The notes beneath the pieces are model-generated. The model did not search any database. It was not told the DNA's origin and was given only the letters and a program-made list of their open reading frames with translations. Source: Porphyromonadaceae bacterium COT-184 OH4590 (GTDB lineage: Bacteria > Bacteroidota > Bacteroidia > Bacteroidales > Paludibacteraceae). From it: a stretch of 41,166 nt of DNA. The position numbers were made by a program, and so were the translations under genes. This document shows, in pieces, positions 20,036-30,470 of this stretch (its first letter is position 1; each line of letters opens with the position of its first letter). The stretch spans positions 1-41,166 of the forward strand of contig JRAN01000023.1 in the NCBI GenBank assembly GCA_000768855.1. The letters are read 5' to 3'.

Positions 20036-21016
20036 TTAAGGTAAACGTTTTAGTATCAATATTCTAACTAAAACATCAAGCAATAATATGCCTAAGGCAA
20101 TCAACAAAAACGGTATATATTGCTCATATTTACGGCTATAGTTCTCGGTTTTGAGTTTGGTTTTCTCCATCTTGTCTATCTCCGAATATATCTCTTTTAG
20201 AGAGTTGGTGTTGGTGGCTCTAAAATATTTACCGCCTGTGGTACTTGCTATTTTTTGCAGTGTGTTTTCGTCTATAACCACCTCTGCCTGAATGTAATGT
20301 ATATTACCGAATACATCAACTGTAGGTACCGGTGCCATACCTCTTGTGCCGACACCGATGGTATATACCCTTATGCCGAAACTCTGAGCTATCTCTGCCG
20401 CCGATATTGGGGCTATGTCGCCTGTGTTGTTGGTGCCGTCGGTGAGTAGTATTATTACTTTCGACTTGCCCGGAGCGTTTTTTATGCGATTGATAGCCGT
20501 TGCCAAGCCCAGACCTATGGCTGTACCGTCTTCGATAATACCGAAATCGACCTGTTTAAATAGATTGACCAGCGATGCGTGATTGGTTGTCAGCGGACAT
20601 TGCGTAAAACTTTCGCCTGCAAATACCACAAGTCCGAAATTGTCGTTGGGACGAGAGAGTATAAACTCTATGCCTACATCTTTGGCTGCCTCCAGTCTGT
20701 TGGGCGACAGGTCGCGAGCGAGCATCGACCCCGAAATATCCATAGCAATGACAATATTAATACCCTCGGTGGTCGAATTGCTGTAGCTGTCCGATGTCTG
20801 CGGGCGTGCCAAAACTAACACCAACAATCCCACAACTATCAGTGTAAAAGGGAAATAGTAGAGCCATATTTTGCGTGGCTTTGCCATCTTCTCGAATGGC
20901 TCTGTTGATGATACCTGCAAACTTGCATCATTGTCCTTGACTCTCATTATAAGCCAAATAGCGACAGGTAATAAGAGCAACAGAAACCAAAAATATTGTG
21001 GGTGTAGATATGTCAT
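20036..21016 (-). CDS. batA: BatA: membrane-anchored von Willebrand A protein
   Basis: A 326-residue protein with the same layout as BatB: two N-terminal membrane helices (YFWFLLLLLPVAIWLIM and FPFTLIVVGLLVLVLA), a VWA domain with MIDAS residues in MDISGSMLARD and LLTDGTNNTGD, and a C-terminal helix (FLLIALGILLLDVLVRIL). The ATG at 21014-21016 is preferred. A TTG two codons further upstream would overlap the preceding stop by 4 bp and is possible. It follows the anchored accessory gene directly, so translation is probably coupled. Confidence 0.92.
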   Translation of the reverse strand: MTYLHPQYFWFLLLLLPVAIWLIMRVKDNDASLQVSSTEPFEKMAKPRKIWLYYFPFTLIVVGLLVLVLARPQTSDSYSNSTTEGINIVIAMDISGSMLARDLSPNRLEAAKDVGIEFILSRPNDNFGLVVFAGESFTQCPLTTNHASLVNLFKQVDFGIIEDGTAIGLGLATAINRIKNAPGKSKVIILLTDGTNNTGDIAPISAAEIAQSFGIRVYTIGVGTRGMAPVPTVDVFGNIHYIQAEVVIDENTLQKIASTTGGKYFRATNTNSLKEIYSEIDKMEKTKLKTENYSRKYEQYIPFLLIALGILLLDVLVRILILKRLP

Positions 21017-21018
21017 TA

Positions 21019-21996
21019 TCAATTACTTGGTTTTTTAGCTGTTTGTTTATCAGTTGGTTGTGGCGTTTTAGCATCTTTTGTAGCATTTACAAACTCCACT
21101 GCATCGTTTAGTATATCGGTATGGGTGTTGAATTCGGGTATAAGTTTGGCAAATTTTACCATATCCGAAGTGTTGAAAATACGTGAGAGCAGTGTTAATG
21201 GCTTCGGATAATCTTTTTTTACAAAACAGAGAGCATCAATTATCTCCGATGACGTAAGTTCAAATGCCACAATTGCGAATCTGCTTTCGATATATGTACG
21301 CAAAACATCGGTAATATCGGTATAATACTCTTTGACTCTGCCTGCTTGCCATATCTTATCGCGACGGATGGCTTCGAGTTGTTCAAGGGCTATCTCATCA
21401 CACGTTTTGACTATTTCGGGTAACTTTTCGACAACTTCGTTTTTACGTTTCTTCTTTTGTATGTAGTTGTGTATTAGTAAAATAGCCAAAATAATAACTA
21501 TTATCAACGATAGACCGATTAGAATAATAGCCTTCCATTCGCCCCAATCGAAAGGAGGCTCCACAATGGGCTTAATGTCGGCAATGACAATCTCCTGCGA
21601 TGTGGTGTCGATAGGTATGGTCAGTACTTTGAGCGATAGCGAGTAGCTCCACACGGTATCACCATTGGCTACAAAAGGAAACTCCGGTATGTAGTAAAGA
21701 GCTGAGTCAAATGCTGTTATAAGATAATTTTGGCGAACAGTGATATATCCGTCGCTATTTTTGATAGTATCAATAGTAAAGTCTACTATATCAATGCCTT
21801 TGGTAATGGTGTCGCTGAATATTGGTGTCGTTACCATCATATCGGGGCTTTGCGAAATATCAAATGTAATGTTGCACTGCTGACCGATAAAGATAACGGT
21901 TGAGTCAATTTTTGCATCAACCTGAAAAGTTTGTGCCGAAATAAAATTGCTTATTATCAGTGATATAACTATTAATATATATTTATTGATACTCAT
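21019..21996 (-). CDS. Bat operon accessory membrane protein between DUF58 and BatA
   Basis: A 325-residue protein at the position where many Bacteroidetes Bat operons carry a poorly named membrane protein, with DUF4381-like topology. It has a signal peptide (residues 1-21, ending FISAQ) and a periplasmic beta-rich region resembling the first domain of BatD (DSTVIFIGQQCNITFDI). One transmembrane helix lies near 155-175 (IILIGLSLIIVIILAILLI), followed by a cytoplasmic helical tail (VKEYYTDITDVLRTYIESRF). The stop is just before the batA ATG. A structural role in the MoxR/Bat complex is inferred from context only. Confidence 0.75.
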   Translation of the reverse strand: MSINKYILIVISLIISNFISAQTFQVDAKIDSTVIFIGQQCNITFDISQSPDMMVTTPIFSDTITKGIDIVDFTIDTIKNSDGYITVRQNYLITAFDSALYYIPEFPFVANGDTVWSYSLSLKVLTIPIDTTSQEIVIADIKPIVEPPFDWGEWKAIILIGLSLIIVIILAILLIHNYIQKKKRKNEVVEKLPEIVKTCDEIALEQLEAIRRDKIWQAGRVKEYYTDITDVLRTYIESRFAIVAFELTSSEIIDALCFVKKDYPKPLTLLSRIFNTSDMVKFAKLIPEFNTHTDILNDAVEFVNATKDAKTPQPTDKQTAKKPSN

Positions 21997-22065
21997 TCGA
22001 TTTTTAGATTTTCTTTACCTTGTATAAAAACAATTACTGTATAATCAATAGCATAGACTCAAACT

Positions 22066-22938
22066 TCAATGCTGTTTGCGACGAAAAAGCCCCAAAAGCA
22101 GTTTTACATAATCTTGCCGTACCTCAATATCTACCGACTCTATACCTGCTTTATTCATAATGCGTTGCGAAATAAGCGAGGTTTCGTCCCAATAATTTTT
22201 GTACAGCATTCTATTCTTTTTCGAAGATGTATCTACCCAAATACGCTTTTCGGTTTCGGGGTCTTTGAGCTTTATTAAACCTACGTTTGGTATCTCTCTG
22301 TCGCGATTGTCGTAGATTCGCAGTCTGATGATTTCATGTTTGCGATTGGCTATAATGGCGGCATCGTTGTAGTTGTGCTTGGCAATGAAATCAGATAAAA
22401 CAAAGGCGGTACAACGCTTTTTGATAACATTCGTAAGATATTTTAGAGGTATTTCTATATCTGTGCCATTACTTTGTGGGTTAAAATCAATTAGTTCGCG
22501 TATGATATAGAGCACATGCTTACGTCCTTTTTGTGGTGGGATAAATTTTTCTATTTTGTCGGAGAAAAATATTACTCCTATTTTATCGTTGTTTTGAATA
22601 GTCGAGAAAGCTAATGTGGCAGCTATTTCATTGACTATATCGTGTTTGAGATATTGTCCCGAGCCAAACAAATTGCTCTTCGATACATCGATCAAAAGCA
22701 TAACGGTAAGTTCGCGTTCCTCTTCATAGACTTTAATGTAAGGCTTTCGGTATCTTGCTGTTACATTCCAATCTATAAAACGCACTTCGTCACCATATTG
22801 ATATTCACGCACTTCGGAAAACGACATACCTCGCCCTTTGAAAGCCGTGTGGTACTCTCCCGCAAAGATATTACTCGATAGTCGCCGAGTTTTTATCTCT
22901 ATCTGACGAACTTTTTTAATCAACTCGCTGGTTTCCAT
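22066..22938 (-). CDS. DUF58 domain protein of the MoxR/Bat operon
   Basis: A 290-residue soluble protein. The DUF58 signature lies at about residues 20-60 (GEYHTAFKGRGMSFSEVREY then YGDEVRFIDWNVTAR). It is followed by a VWA-like fold with a DxSxS motif (LLIDVSKSNLFGSG). No membrane helix is seen. DUF58 proteins are nearly always encoded beside MoxR ATPases and are probable MoxR partners. The gene starts 60 bp after the moxR stop and is followed 69 bp later by the anchored accessory gene. Confidence 0.92.
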   Translation of the reverse strand: METSELIKKVRQIEIKTRRLSSNIFAGEYHTAFKGRGMSFSEVREYQYGDEVRFIDWNVTARYRKPYIKVYEEERELTVMLLIDVSKSNLFGSGQYLKHDIVNEIAATLAFSTIQNNDKIGVIFFSDKIEKFIPPQKGRKHVLYIIRELIDFNPQSNGTDIEIPLKYLTNVIKKRCTAFVLSDFIAKHNYNDAAIIANRKHEIIRLRIYDNRDREIPNVGLIKLKDPETEKRIWVDTSSKKNRMLYKNYWDETSLISQRIMNKAGIESVDIEVRQDYVKLLLGLFRRKQH

Positions 22939-22998
22939 TTTATTGACCTCAAAGTATATATTGTGAATAATTAGCTTGTCGCTCCCGAAAACCTTTTA

Positions 22999-23994
22999 TC
23001 AAGGTACTTCAATAGCATTAAGGATATCGTTGATAATCTCCTCAGCTGTAAGTGAATTGGCTTCTGCCTCGTACGAAAGCCCGATACGATGACGCAAAAC
23101 GTCGTGAGCTACATAACGAATATCTTCAGGTATCACATATCCGCGACGTTTGATGAAAGCATAAGCCTTAGCCGCCAAAGCCATATTGATAGAGGCACGT
23201 GGCGAGCCACCGAACGAAATCATTCCTTTGAGTTTTTTTAGCCCGTATTCCTCAGGAAAACGCGTAGCAAACACAACATCAATGATATAGCGTTCTATCT
23301 TTTCGTCCATATATATGTTGCGAATCAACTTACGAGCTGCCACTATCTCCTCTTTGGAAATTACAGGTCGTATTACTTCGCGTTCCCATTCGAGGTTTTG
23401 GCGTATTATCTGCTGCTCTTCCTCCTTTTTGGGGTAATTGACTATTACTTTTAACATAAACCTATCTACTTGAGCCTCAGGTAGTGGGTATGTACCTTCC
23501 TGTTCTATCGGGTTTTGAGTAGCCATTACCAAAAAAGGCGAAGGCAGTTTGAAAGTTTCGTCGCCGATAGAGACCTGCTTTTCTTGCATAGCTTCGAGCA
23601 AGGCACTCTGCACCTTTGCAGGAGCACGGTTGATTTCGTCGGCGAGGATAAAGTTAGAGAAAACCGGTCCTTTTTTTACTGTAAACTCCTCATTTTTTTG
23701 GTTGTAAATGAGTGTGCCCACCACGTCGGCAGGTAAGAGGTCGGGAGTGAACTGAATGCGTTTGAAGTCGGCATCCAAAAGCTGCGCCAATGTTTTGATA
23801 GCCAGCGTTTTTGCTAATCCCGGAACACCTTCCAATAATATATGCCCATCGGAGAGTAAGCCTATCAAAAGAGCATCAATGAGGTGTTTTTGCCCCACAA
23901 TATTGCGATTCATACCCATCACAACAGTATCAATAAACGCACTATGACGTTCGATCTGCTCATTCAATGCTCTAATATCAATATTTTGATTCAT
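22999..23994 (-). CDS. MoxR-family AAA+ ATPase
   Basis: A 331-residue AAA+ protein of the MoxR clade. It has Walker A (LLEGVPGLAKT, near residue 55-65), Walker B (ILADEINRAPAKVQSALLEA), sensor 1 in the ATQNPIEQEGTYPLPEAQ segment, and the C-terminal lid (SPRASINMALAAKAYAF). MoxR ATPases act as chaperones that assemble or activate VWA-protein complexes. Here it is the first gene of the Bat operon, so its likely clients are the VWA proteins BatA, BatB and DUF58. A TACTTTTG box on the minus strand (24091-24098) probably marks the operon promoter. Confidence 0.95.
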   Translation of the reverse strand: MNQNIDIRALNEQIERHSAFIDTVVMGMNRNIVGQKHLIDALLIGLLSDGHILLEGVPGLAKTLAIKTLAQLLDADFKRIQFTPDLLPADVVGTLIYNQKNEEFTVKKGPVFSNFILADEINRAPAKVQSALLEAMQEKQVSIGDETFKLPSPFLVMATQNPIEQEGTYPLPEAQVDRFMLKVIVNYPKKEEEQQIIRQNLEWEREVIRPVISKEEIVAARKLIRNIYMDEKIERYIIDVVFATRFPEEYGLKKLKGMISFGGSPRASINMALAAKAYAFIKRRGYVIPEDIRYVAHDVLRHRIGLSYEAEANSLTAEEIINDILNAIEVP

Positions 23995-24090
23995 AATTTA
24001 TATGTGTTAATAATATAATTTTACAATAATAAATGGACTGTTAAATGTTAAATTTTAGTTAAAAACGTGTTTAAATAAAATTTTTCAATG

Positions 24091-24098
24091 CAAAAGTA
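24091..24098 (-). promoter_or_regulatory. Possible -7 box of the moxR/Bat operon
   Basis: TACTTTTG on the minus strand, about 97 bp before the moxR ATG, fits TAnnTTTG. No TTG is found at the expected distance. The 304-bp region 23995-24298 separates two divergent genes and shows only this box and the radA box. Confidence 0.4.
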
Positions 24099-24283
24099 AT
24101 AAATTAACTCAAACAAAAACCTTTTGTTGCTATTAATTTTTTATAAATTAAAGATATTTAACAGATTTGATTGTCTATTTATGTGGTAAATTAACACAAA
24201 TCGTGTGTGTGTATAAGCGAAAATAGTTAGTCTGGGACTACTCTTTTTTTGAATTAGCTATATATGAGGTTGGGAAAAAATAT

Positions 24284-24291
24284 TAAATTTG
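24284..24291 (+). promoter_or_regulatory. Possible -7 box of radA
   Basis: TAAATTTG ends 7 bp before the radA ATG, so transcription would begin at or next to the start codon. No clear -33 element is present. Confidence 0.4.
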
Positions 24292-24298
24292 CAACATT

Positions 24299-25669
24299 AT
24301 GGCAAAAGATAAGACAGTGTTTTTGTGTAGCTCCTGTGGAATGGATTATCCGAAGGCTTATGGTAAATGTCCGAATTGTGGGGCTTGGAATTCGTTTGTA
24401 GAGCAGAAAATATATAAGAGTTCGCCTGATAAAATACCTCACGGCTACATCAATGTAAGTGACAATGAACGTCCTCAGTTGATAAACGAGATAAAGATTA
24501 CCAAAGAGGTTAGGATAGATACTACATCTTCGGAGTTTAACAAGATTTTGGGAGGAGGGCTTGTGCTTGGGTCGCTTGTCCTCATAGGGGGCGAACCGGG
24601 TATAGGCAAATCTACCCTTGTATTACAGATAGCACTTACTATGAAAGATAGACGGATACTCTACGTGTCGGGCGAGGAGAGTGTTAATCAGTTAAAAATT
24701 AGGGCAGAACGTATAGGTAGCCCCCAAAGTAACTGTTATATTCTTAGCGAAAATTCACTCGAGAAGATTTTTGCGCAAATAAAGAATATTGAACCTGAGC
24801 TTGTTATCATCGATTCTATACAGACTATTGCCACCGAAACAGCCGACTCGTCGCCGGGCAGTATTACACAGGTGCGTGAATGTGCATCGGCTCTGCTTAA
24901 ATTTGCCAAACAGACCAATATACCTGTTATAATTATAGGACATATAACCAAAGACGGTACTATTGCAGGACCAAAGTTGCTCGAACATATTGTTGATACC
25001 GTCTTGCAATTTGAGGGCGACCGACACTATATATATCGTATTTTGAGGACAAATAAAAATCGTTTTGGCTCCACTGATGAGCTTGCTATCTTTGAGATGC
25101 AACAGAATGGACTGCGTGAGGTGAGCAACCCTTCGGAACTCCTTTTGTCGCAGACAAATAGTGATTTGAGTGGGGTGGCTATTGCCGCTATGTTGGAGGG
25201 GATACGCCCTTTTCTTATTGAGGTGCAGGCTCTTGTAAGTACTGCAGCTTATGGTACGCCGCAGCGTTCGGCAACGGGGTTTGACCTTAGGCGTATGAAT
25301 ATGCTTTTAGCGGTACTCGAAAAGCGAGCCGGTTTTAAGCTTGCCCAAAAAGATGTCTTCCTCAATATAGCGGGCGGACTAAGAGTAAATGATACAGCGA
25401 TAGACCTTGCGGTGGCTTCGTCGGTATTGTCGTCGAATTTTGATATTGCTATCGACAAAACCATTGCTATGACGGGCGAGGTAGGCTTATCGGGCGAGAT
25501 ACGTCCCATCAATCGTATCGAAAACCGTATTGCTGAAGCCGAAAAACTTGGCTTTAGGCAAATTATAGTGCCTCAGTATAATTTTTCTCAACTATCCAAG
25601 CCCAAATTTAAAATTGAGGTAATACCGGTAACAAAGATAGAAGAAGCATTCAAAGTGCTTTTCAAGTAG
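24299..25669 (+). CDS. radA: DNA repair protein RadA (Sms)
   Basis: RadA is a RecA-like ATPase that promotes branch migration of recombination intermediates. The 456 residues are standard. An N-terminal four-cysteine zinc finger (C10, C13, C24, C27) is followed by a RecA-type core with Walker A (GGEPGIGKST, near residue 97), the RadA signature KNRFG near residue 250, and a C-terminal Lon-protease-like domain (LNIAGGLRVNDTAIDLAVA; MTGEVGLSGEIRPI). It is transcribed divergently from moxR and convergently with coaE. Confidence 0.97.
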   Translation: MAKDKTVFLCSSCGMDYPKAYGKCPNCGAWNSFVEQKIYKSSPDKIPHGYINVSDNERPQLINEIKITKEVRIDTTSSEFNKILGGGLVLGSLVLIGGEPGIGKSTLVLQIALTMKDRRILYVSGEESVNQLKIRAERIGSPQSNCYILSENSLEKIFAQIKNIEPELVIIDSIQTIATETADSSPGSITQVRECASALLKFAKQTNIPVIIIGHITKDGTIAGPKLLEHIVDTVLQFEGDRHYIYRILRTNKNRFGSTDELAIFEMQQNGLREVSNPSELLLSQTNSDLSGVAIAAMLEGIRPFLIEVQALVSTAAYGTPQRSATGFDLRRMNMLLAVLEKRAGFKLAQKDVFLNIAGGLRVNDTAIDLAVASSVLSSNFDIAIDKTIAMTGEVGLSGEIRPINRIENRIAEAEKLGFRQIIVPQYNFSQLSKPKFKIEVIPVTKIEEAFKVLFK

Positions 25670-25711
25670 TTGTTGTTAAACGATTAGTTAATTGAGCTTA
25701 TATTCAGATGT

Positions 25712-26296
25712 TTAAATGTGCCTTAATATAAACTCTATTTGCGGTATAACAGCAGATTTTTCGTTGTTTACTATTATAAAATCCGCTTTTTCTCGTAGAG
25801 TGCGGTTTGATGCTTGGTTGGCAATACGATTCAGTATCTCTTTGTTGGATAGTCCCGAACGATGTTTTACCCGCTCAAGTCGTAGTCTCTTAGGGGATAT
25901 TACAGCTATTGTTGTGTCGAAATGCTCTTCTAAATGGTTCTCGAAAATGATTGCCGATTCGAATACAACAGCCTTATTGTTTTGGTCCTCTACCCAACGA
26001 TGAAAGTCGTCAATAACCGCCGAATGTACTATATTGTTTAGTTTGTGTAGTTTATCGGCAGATACAAAAACTTGTTCGGCAAGGAGTTGTCTGTTTAGTT
26101 TGCCTTCAATATAAGATTTTTCGCCGAATAGCAGTGATATGCGTGCAATAATTTCGCTGTCTGTCTCCATAAGGCGTTTGGCATTGGAGTCTGAGTCGTA
26201 CAGAGGCAATTCGTATAGAGTCAATAGTTTTGAAATGGTCGATTTGCCACTGCCAATACCACCGGTAAGCCCTATTTTTATCGGTATCTGTTTCAT
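25712..26296 (-). CDS. coaE: Dephospho-CoA kinase
   Basis: CoaE phosphorylates the 3' hydroxyl of dephospho-CoA, the last step of coenzyme A synthesis. The 194-residue length is typical. The P-loop is GLTGGIGSGKST (residues 9-20). The substrate region has YDSDSNAKRL, and the lid contains RLRLERVKHRSG. Its ATG overlaps the stop of the YbbR-like gene by 4 bp (ATGA), so the two are translationally coupled. It faces radA across 42 bp with no clear terminator. Confidence 0.95.
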   Translation of the reverse strand: MKQIPIKIGLTGGIGSGKSTISKLLTLYELPLYDSDSNAKRLMETDSEIIARISLLFGEKSYIEGKLNRQLLAEQVFVSADKLHKLNNIVHSAVIDDFHRWVEDQNNKAVVFESAIIFENHLEEHFDTTIAVISPKRLRLERVKHRSGLSNKEILNRIANQASNRTLREKADFIIVNNEKSAVIPQIEFILRHI

Positions 26297-27267
26297 TTTG
26301 TTTTGGGGTATTCCAGCGAAAATTCAGCCTCTTGTGGTGATATTCGTAATATTTTGATATTCTTGTGTTTGGTTGCAATCTCTATCGGGCAACGATTGTC
26401 GGAGGTGCGTTTATTGTAGTCGATTTCGGCACTAAAACTATTTTCTTCCACGTCGTTGAATCTACTCAGGGGTAACACAAGGCTAACATTTACCGTCTGT
26501 GGAAAAGCCTTCATTATCAAACCATCAGGAGCATTTATGCAAGCTATATCGAGAGACAATACCTTTTCTGTCGATTTTTCGACGGATATGCTTATTTTAA
26601 TGTTTGTGGGGTCGTACGTGAGCTTTTTGTTGCTTTTAAAGGAATAAAGCATATCTACACTCTTGTCGAGCGAGTCGAGTTGCAGGTCGGTTATCCAAAT
26701 AGTATCTGTATTTTTTATATCTCGTTTAGAGCCAAATATGTTTACTGTTTGTGGGGCAATGCGTACGGAGTCTGATATGATATATTGATTCTTGGCAAAC
26801 ACCTCTTGTGCCAATACCACAGGTACTGTTTTACTATGTAAGGTAATATACTCTACTACAATTATTTTAGGGTTTAAGCTTGATGCTTTGGCAGTAGCAC
26901 CGAAATCGTTTTTTATTGTATTTTCTATTATATCGTCGATAGAATATGTTTTGTGTCCGGATTCGGTATTTTTATTAATATCTTTTAGATCAATTACTAT
27001 TTGTTCGGTCTGTTTCACAAAAAAATAATTGATAAATGAGGCTCTGCCTTCGGATACCGATACATTTACCTCTTTGTCCAAGATATTGGTTATTTTTACA
27101 TTTTCCGGAATATTTATGTATTCTATTGAGTATGAAACAGGTATCTCTTTGTTGGTACCTATGGAGTGCATCAGCCAAAAGTTAGCTGACAGTATTACAA
27201 AAAACAAAAAGATTGCCGTCTGTTTTCTGAAAACTGTTTTGGCAATCTTTTTAAGTGTTTTTATCAT
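26293..27267 (-). CDS. YbbR-domain membrane-anchored protein
   Basis: A 324-residue protein with one N-terminal transmembrane helix (residues 18-35, TAIFLFFVILSANFWLM). Beta-rich YbbR-like repeats follow outside the membrane (IEYINIPENVKITNI; KTVPVVLAQEVFA; SLDIACINAPDGLIMKAFPQ). In Firmicutes the related CdaR controls a c-di-AMP cyclase. No cyclase gene is beside this one, and in Bacteroidetes its place between yajC and coaE is conserved but its function is unknown. It overlaps coaE by 4 bp and lies 75 bp after yajC. Confidence 0.85.
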   Translation of the reverse strand: MIKTLKKIAKTVFRKQTAIFLFFVILSANFWLMHSIGTNKEIPVSYSIEYINIPENVKITNILDKEVNVSVSEGRASFINYFFVKQTEQIVIDLKDINKNTESGHKTYSIDDIIENTIKNDFGATAKASSLNPKIIVVEYITLHSKTVPVVLAQEVFAKNQYIISDSVRIAPQTVNIFGSKRDIKNTDTIWITDLQLDSLDKSVDMLYSFKSNKKLTYDPTNIKISISVEKSTEKVLSLDIACINAPDGLIMKAFPQTVNVSLVLPLSRFNDVEENSFSAEIDYNKRTSDNRCPIEIATKHKNIKILRISPQEAEFSLEYPKTK

Positions 27268-27342
27268 AATTAGTTAATCAAATTATGAAGGACGATTGTA
27301 TCGTCGTTTTTTTATTCGTTTTTTGTTTTTGGATTGAAAAAA

Positions 27343-27666
27343 TTATTTTGCAGCCTCAGTAGATGCCGGATCGGATGCGTCAAAAACCGTATTTTTGTTT
27401 ACCTTGATTTTTACGCCATCGGCAATTTCGAGGATAATGTAATTGTCTTTTACCTCCCTAACTTTACCATATATACCACCTTGAGTAATAACGGTTTTGC
27501 CATTTTCCAATGAGTCTTGAAACTTGCGAATTTCTTTTTGTCGTTTGCTTTGCGGACGGATTAGAAAGAAGTAGAAAACTACTATCAAAAGGCCGAACAT
27601 CAAAATTGTGCTCCACATACTACCGCCTGCTTTGGCTGCTTGCAATAAAATTGTTGCTAATGTCAT
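27343..27666 (-). CDS. yajC: Preprotein translocase subunit YajC
   Basis: A 107-residue protein with one transmembrane helix near residues 17-36 (MWSTILMFGLLIVVFYFFLI). The YajC signature RPQSKRQKEIRKFQDSLENG and a small beta-rich cytoplasmic domain (VITQGGIYGKVREVKDNYI) follow. YajC is an accessory partner of SecDF at the Sec translocon. It begins the yajC-ybbR-coaE cluster. A TATCTTTG box on the minus strand (27700-27707) is a likely -7 element; no TTG is found at the expected distance. Confidence 0.95.
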   Translation of the reverse strand: MTLATILLQAAKAGGSMWSTILMFGLLIVVFYFFLIRPQSKRQKEIRKFQDSLENGKTVITQGGIYGKVREVKDNYIILEIADGVKIKVNKNTVFDASDPASTEAAK

Positions 27667-27707
27667 AATCTTAATCTATTATTTTTGAAAAATTTTTTGC
27701 AAAGATA

Positions 27708-27959
27708 ATAATTATAACTTAAAAGAAGATAGAATTAACGAAATTTAAACCGAAAAAGATTGAGTTGTTGCTAAAATCGGCTTTGTTGAACGAAATCAAT
27801 TCTATTTAATTGAATGCTTCCGATGAACAACTTGAAATTAATCTTGCTAACAGGTATGCTTGTTTATTGTTGATACAAAATAACTTATAAAGATAATCCT
27901 TTTATAAGGTTGTCTTGAACCAAGTTTTCACGATATCTGACCTACTTATTTTATTTTCC
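27708..27959. other. Intergenic region between yajC and gyrB, no gene seen
   Basis: AT-rich sequence with stops in all frames, no tRNA fold and no strong hairpin. It holds only the upstream parts of the divergent yajC and gyrB promoters. Confidence 0.5.
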
Positions 27960-27990
27960 TTGTATATGTCAATAAAAAATTGTAACTTTG
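27960..27990 (+). promoter_or_regulatory. Promoter of gyrB
   Basis: TTG (27960-27962), a 20-bp spacer and TAACTTTG (27983-27990) match the Bacteroidetes consensus. The gyrB leader would be about 65 nt. Confidence 0.8.
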
Positions 27991-28061
27991 TGCGTTTTTA
28001 GCTAATCTGTTTTAGTGGAAGAACTTTTGTATATCAGTAAATTAATAGCATAACAAAATAA

Positions 28062-30023
<1,962 letters not shown>

Positions 30024-30061
30024 TTTGAAGAGATTTATCTGTATGTGTAAATTGTTTTAGT

Positions 30062-30098
30062 ACAATCATCTCATAAAAAAGAGATGATTGTTTTTTTT
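30062..30098 (+). terminator. Intrinsic terminator of gyrB
   Basis: An 11-bp perfect stem, ACAATCATCTC with GAGATGATTGT, around an A-rich loop is followed by seven T residues. Confidence 0.92.
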
Positions 30099-30190
30099 AC
30101 AAAAATTGTTTTGATACAGTTGGTGAAAAGAAATAAAATGATTCATATACAAATTTAGTAATTCCAAAATTTCTACTACACCAATGTTAT

Positions 30191-30380
30191 GACCTTTCAT
30201 CTGTAAATAACTACCCATATCATTGATGAAGCGACCTTTTATTTGTAAATAACTACCCGTATCATTGATGAAACGACTTTTTATCTGCAGATAACACCCC
30301 GCCACACCGATGTAACGTGTTTCAATCTACGGATAACGACCTGTTTCACCGGTGGGGCAGGCTTCTATCTGCAGATAATT
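30191..30380. repeat. Degenerate 42-bp tandem repeat, about 4.5 units
   Basis: Units begin at 30191, 30233, 30275 and 30317 with an exact 42-bp period; a partial unit starts at 30359. Units 1 and 2 agree at 38 of 42 bases; units 3-5 are more diverged. Common elements are GACYTTT, then ATCTGYARATAA, then a CAYYGATGAA-like half. The palindrome ATCTGCAGAT occurs in units 3 and 5 (30283-30292, 30367-30376). The array lies between the gyrB terminator and the DUF6261 gene. The 447-bp region 30024-30470 holds no convincing gene. Confidence 0.85.
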
Positions 30381-30421
30381 GTTAAAAACACAATTTTTTC
30401 TCATCATTAGAAAATAATAGC

Positions 30422-30429
30422 TATCTTTG
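30422..30429 (+). promoter_or_regulatory. Possible -7 box of the DUF6261 gene
   Basis: TATCTTTG, 41 bp before the ATG, fits TAnnTTTG. No TTG is found at the expected distance. Confidence 0.4.
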
Positions 30430-30470
30430 TGAAAATAAAATTAATAATGATTCTTTAAACTTCTAAATGT

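Noticed and set aside
30066-30305. Minus-strand frame with 14-residue repeats (GSYLQIKGRFINDMG)
   Set aside because: It starts at GTG, its repeats only reflect the 42-bp DNA period, a stop breaks the pattern upstream, and its end overlaps the gyrB terminator.
30191-30380. CRISPR array
   Set aside because: The 42-bp units are adjacent and degenerate, with no constant repeat plus unique spacer pattern, and no cas gene is present.
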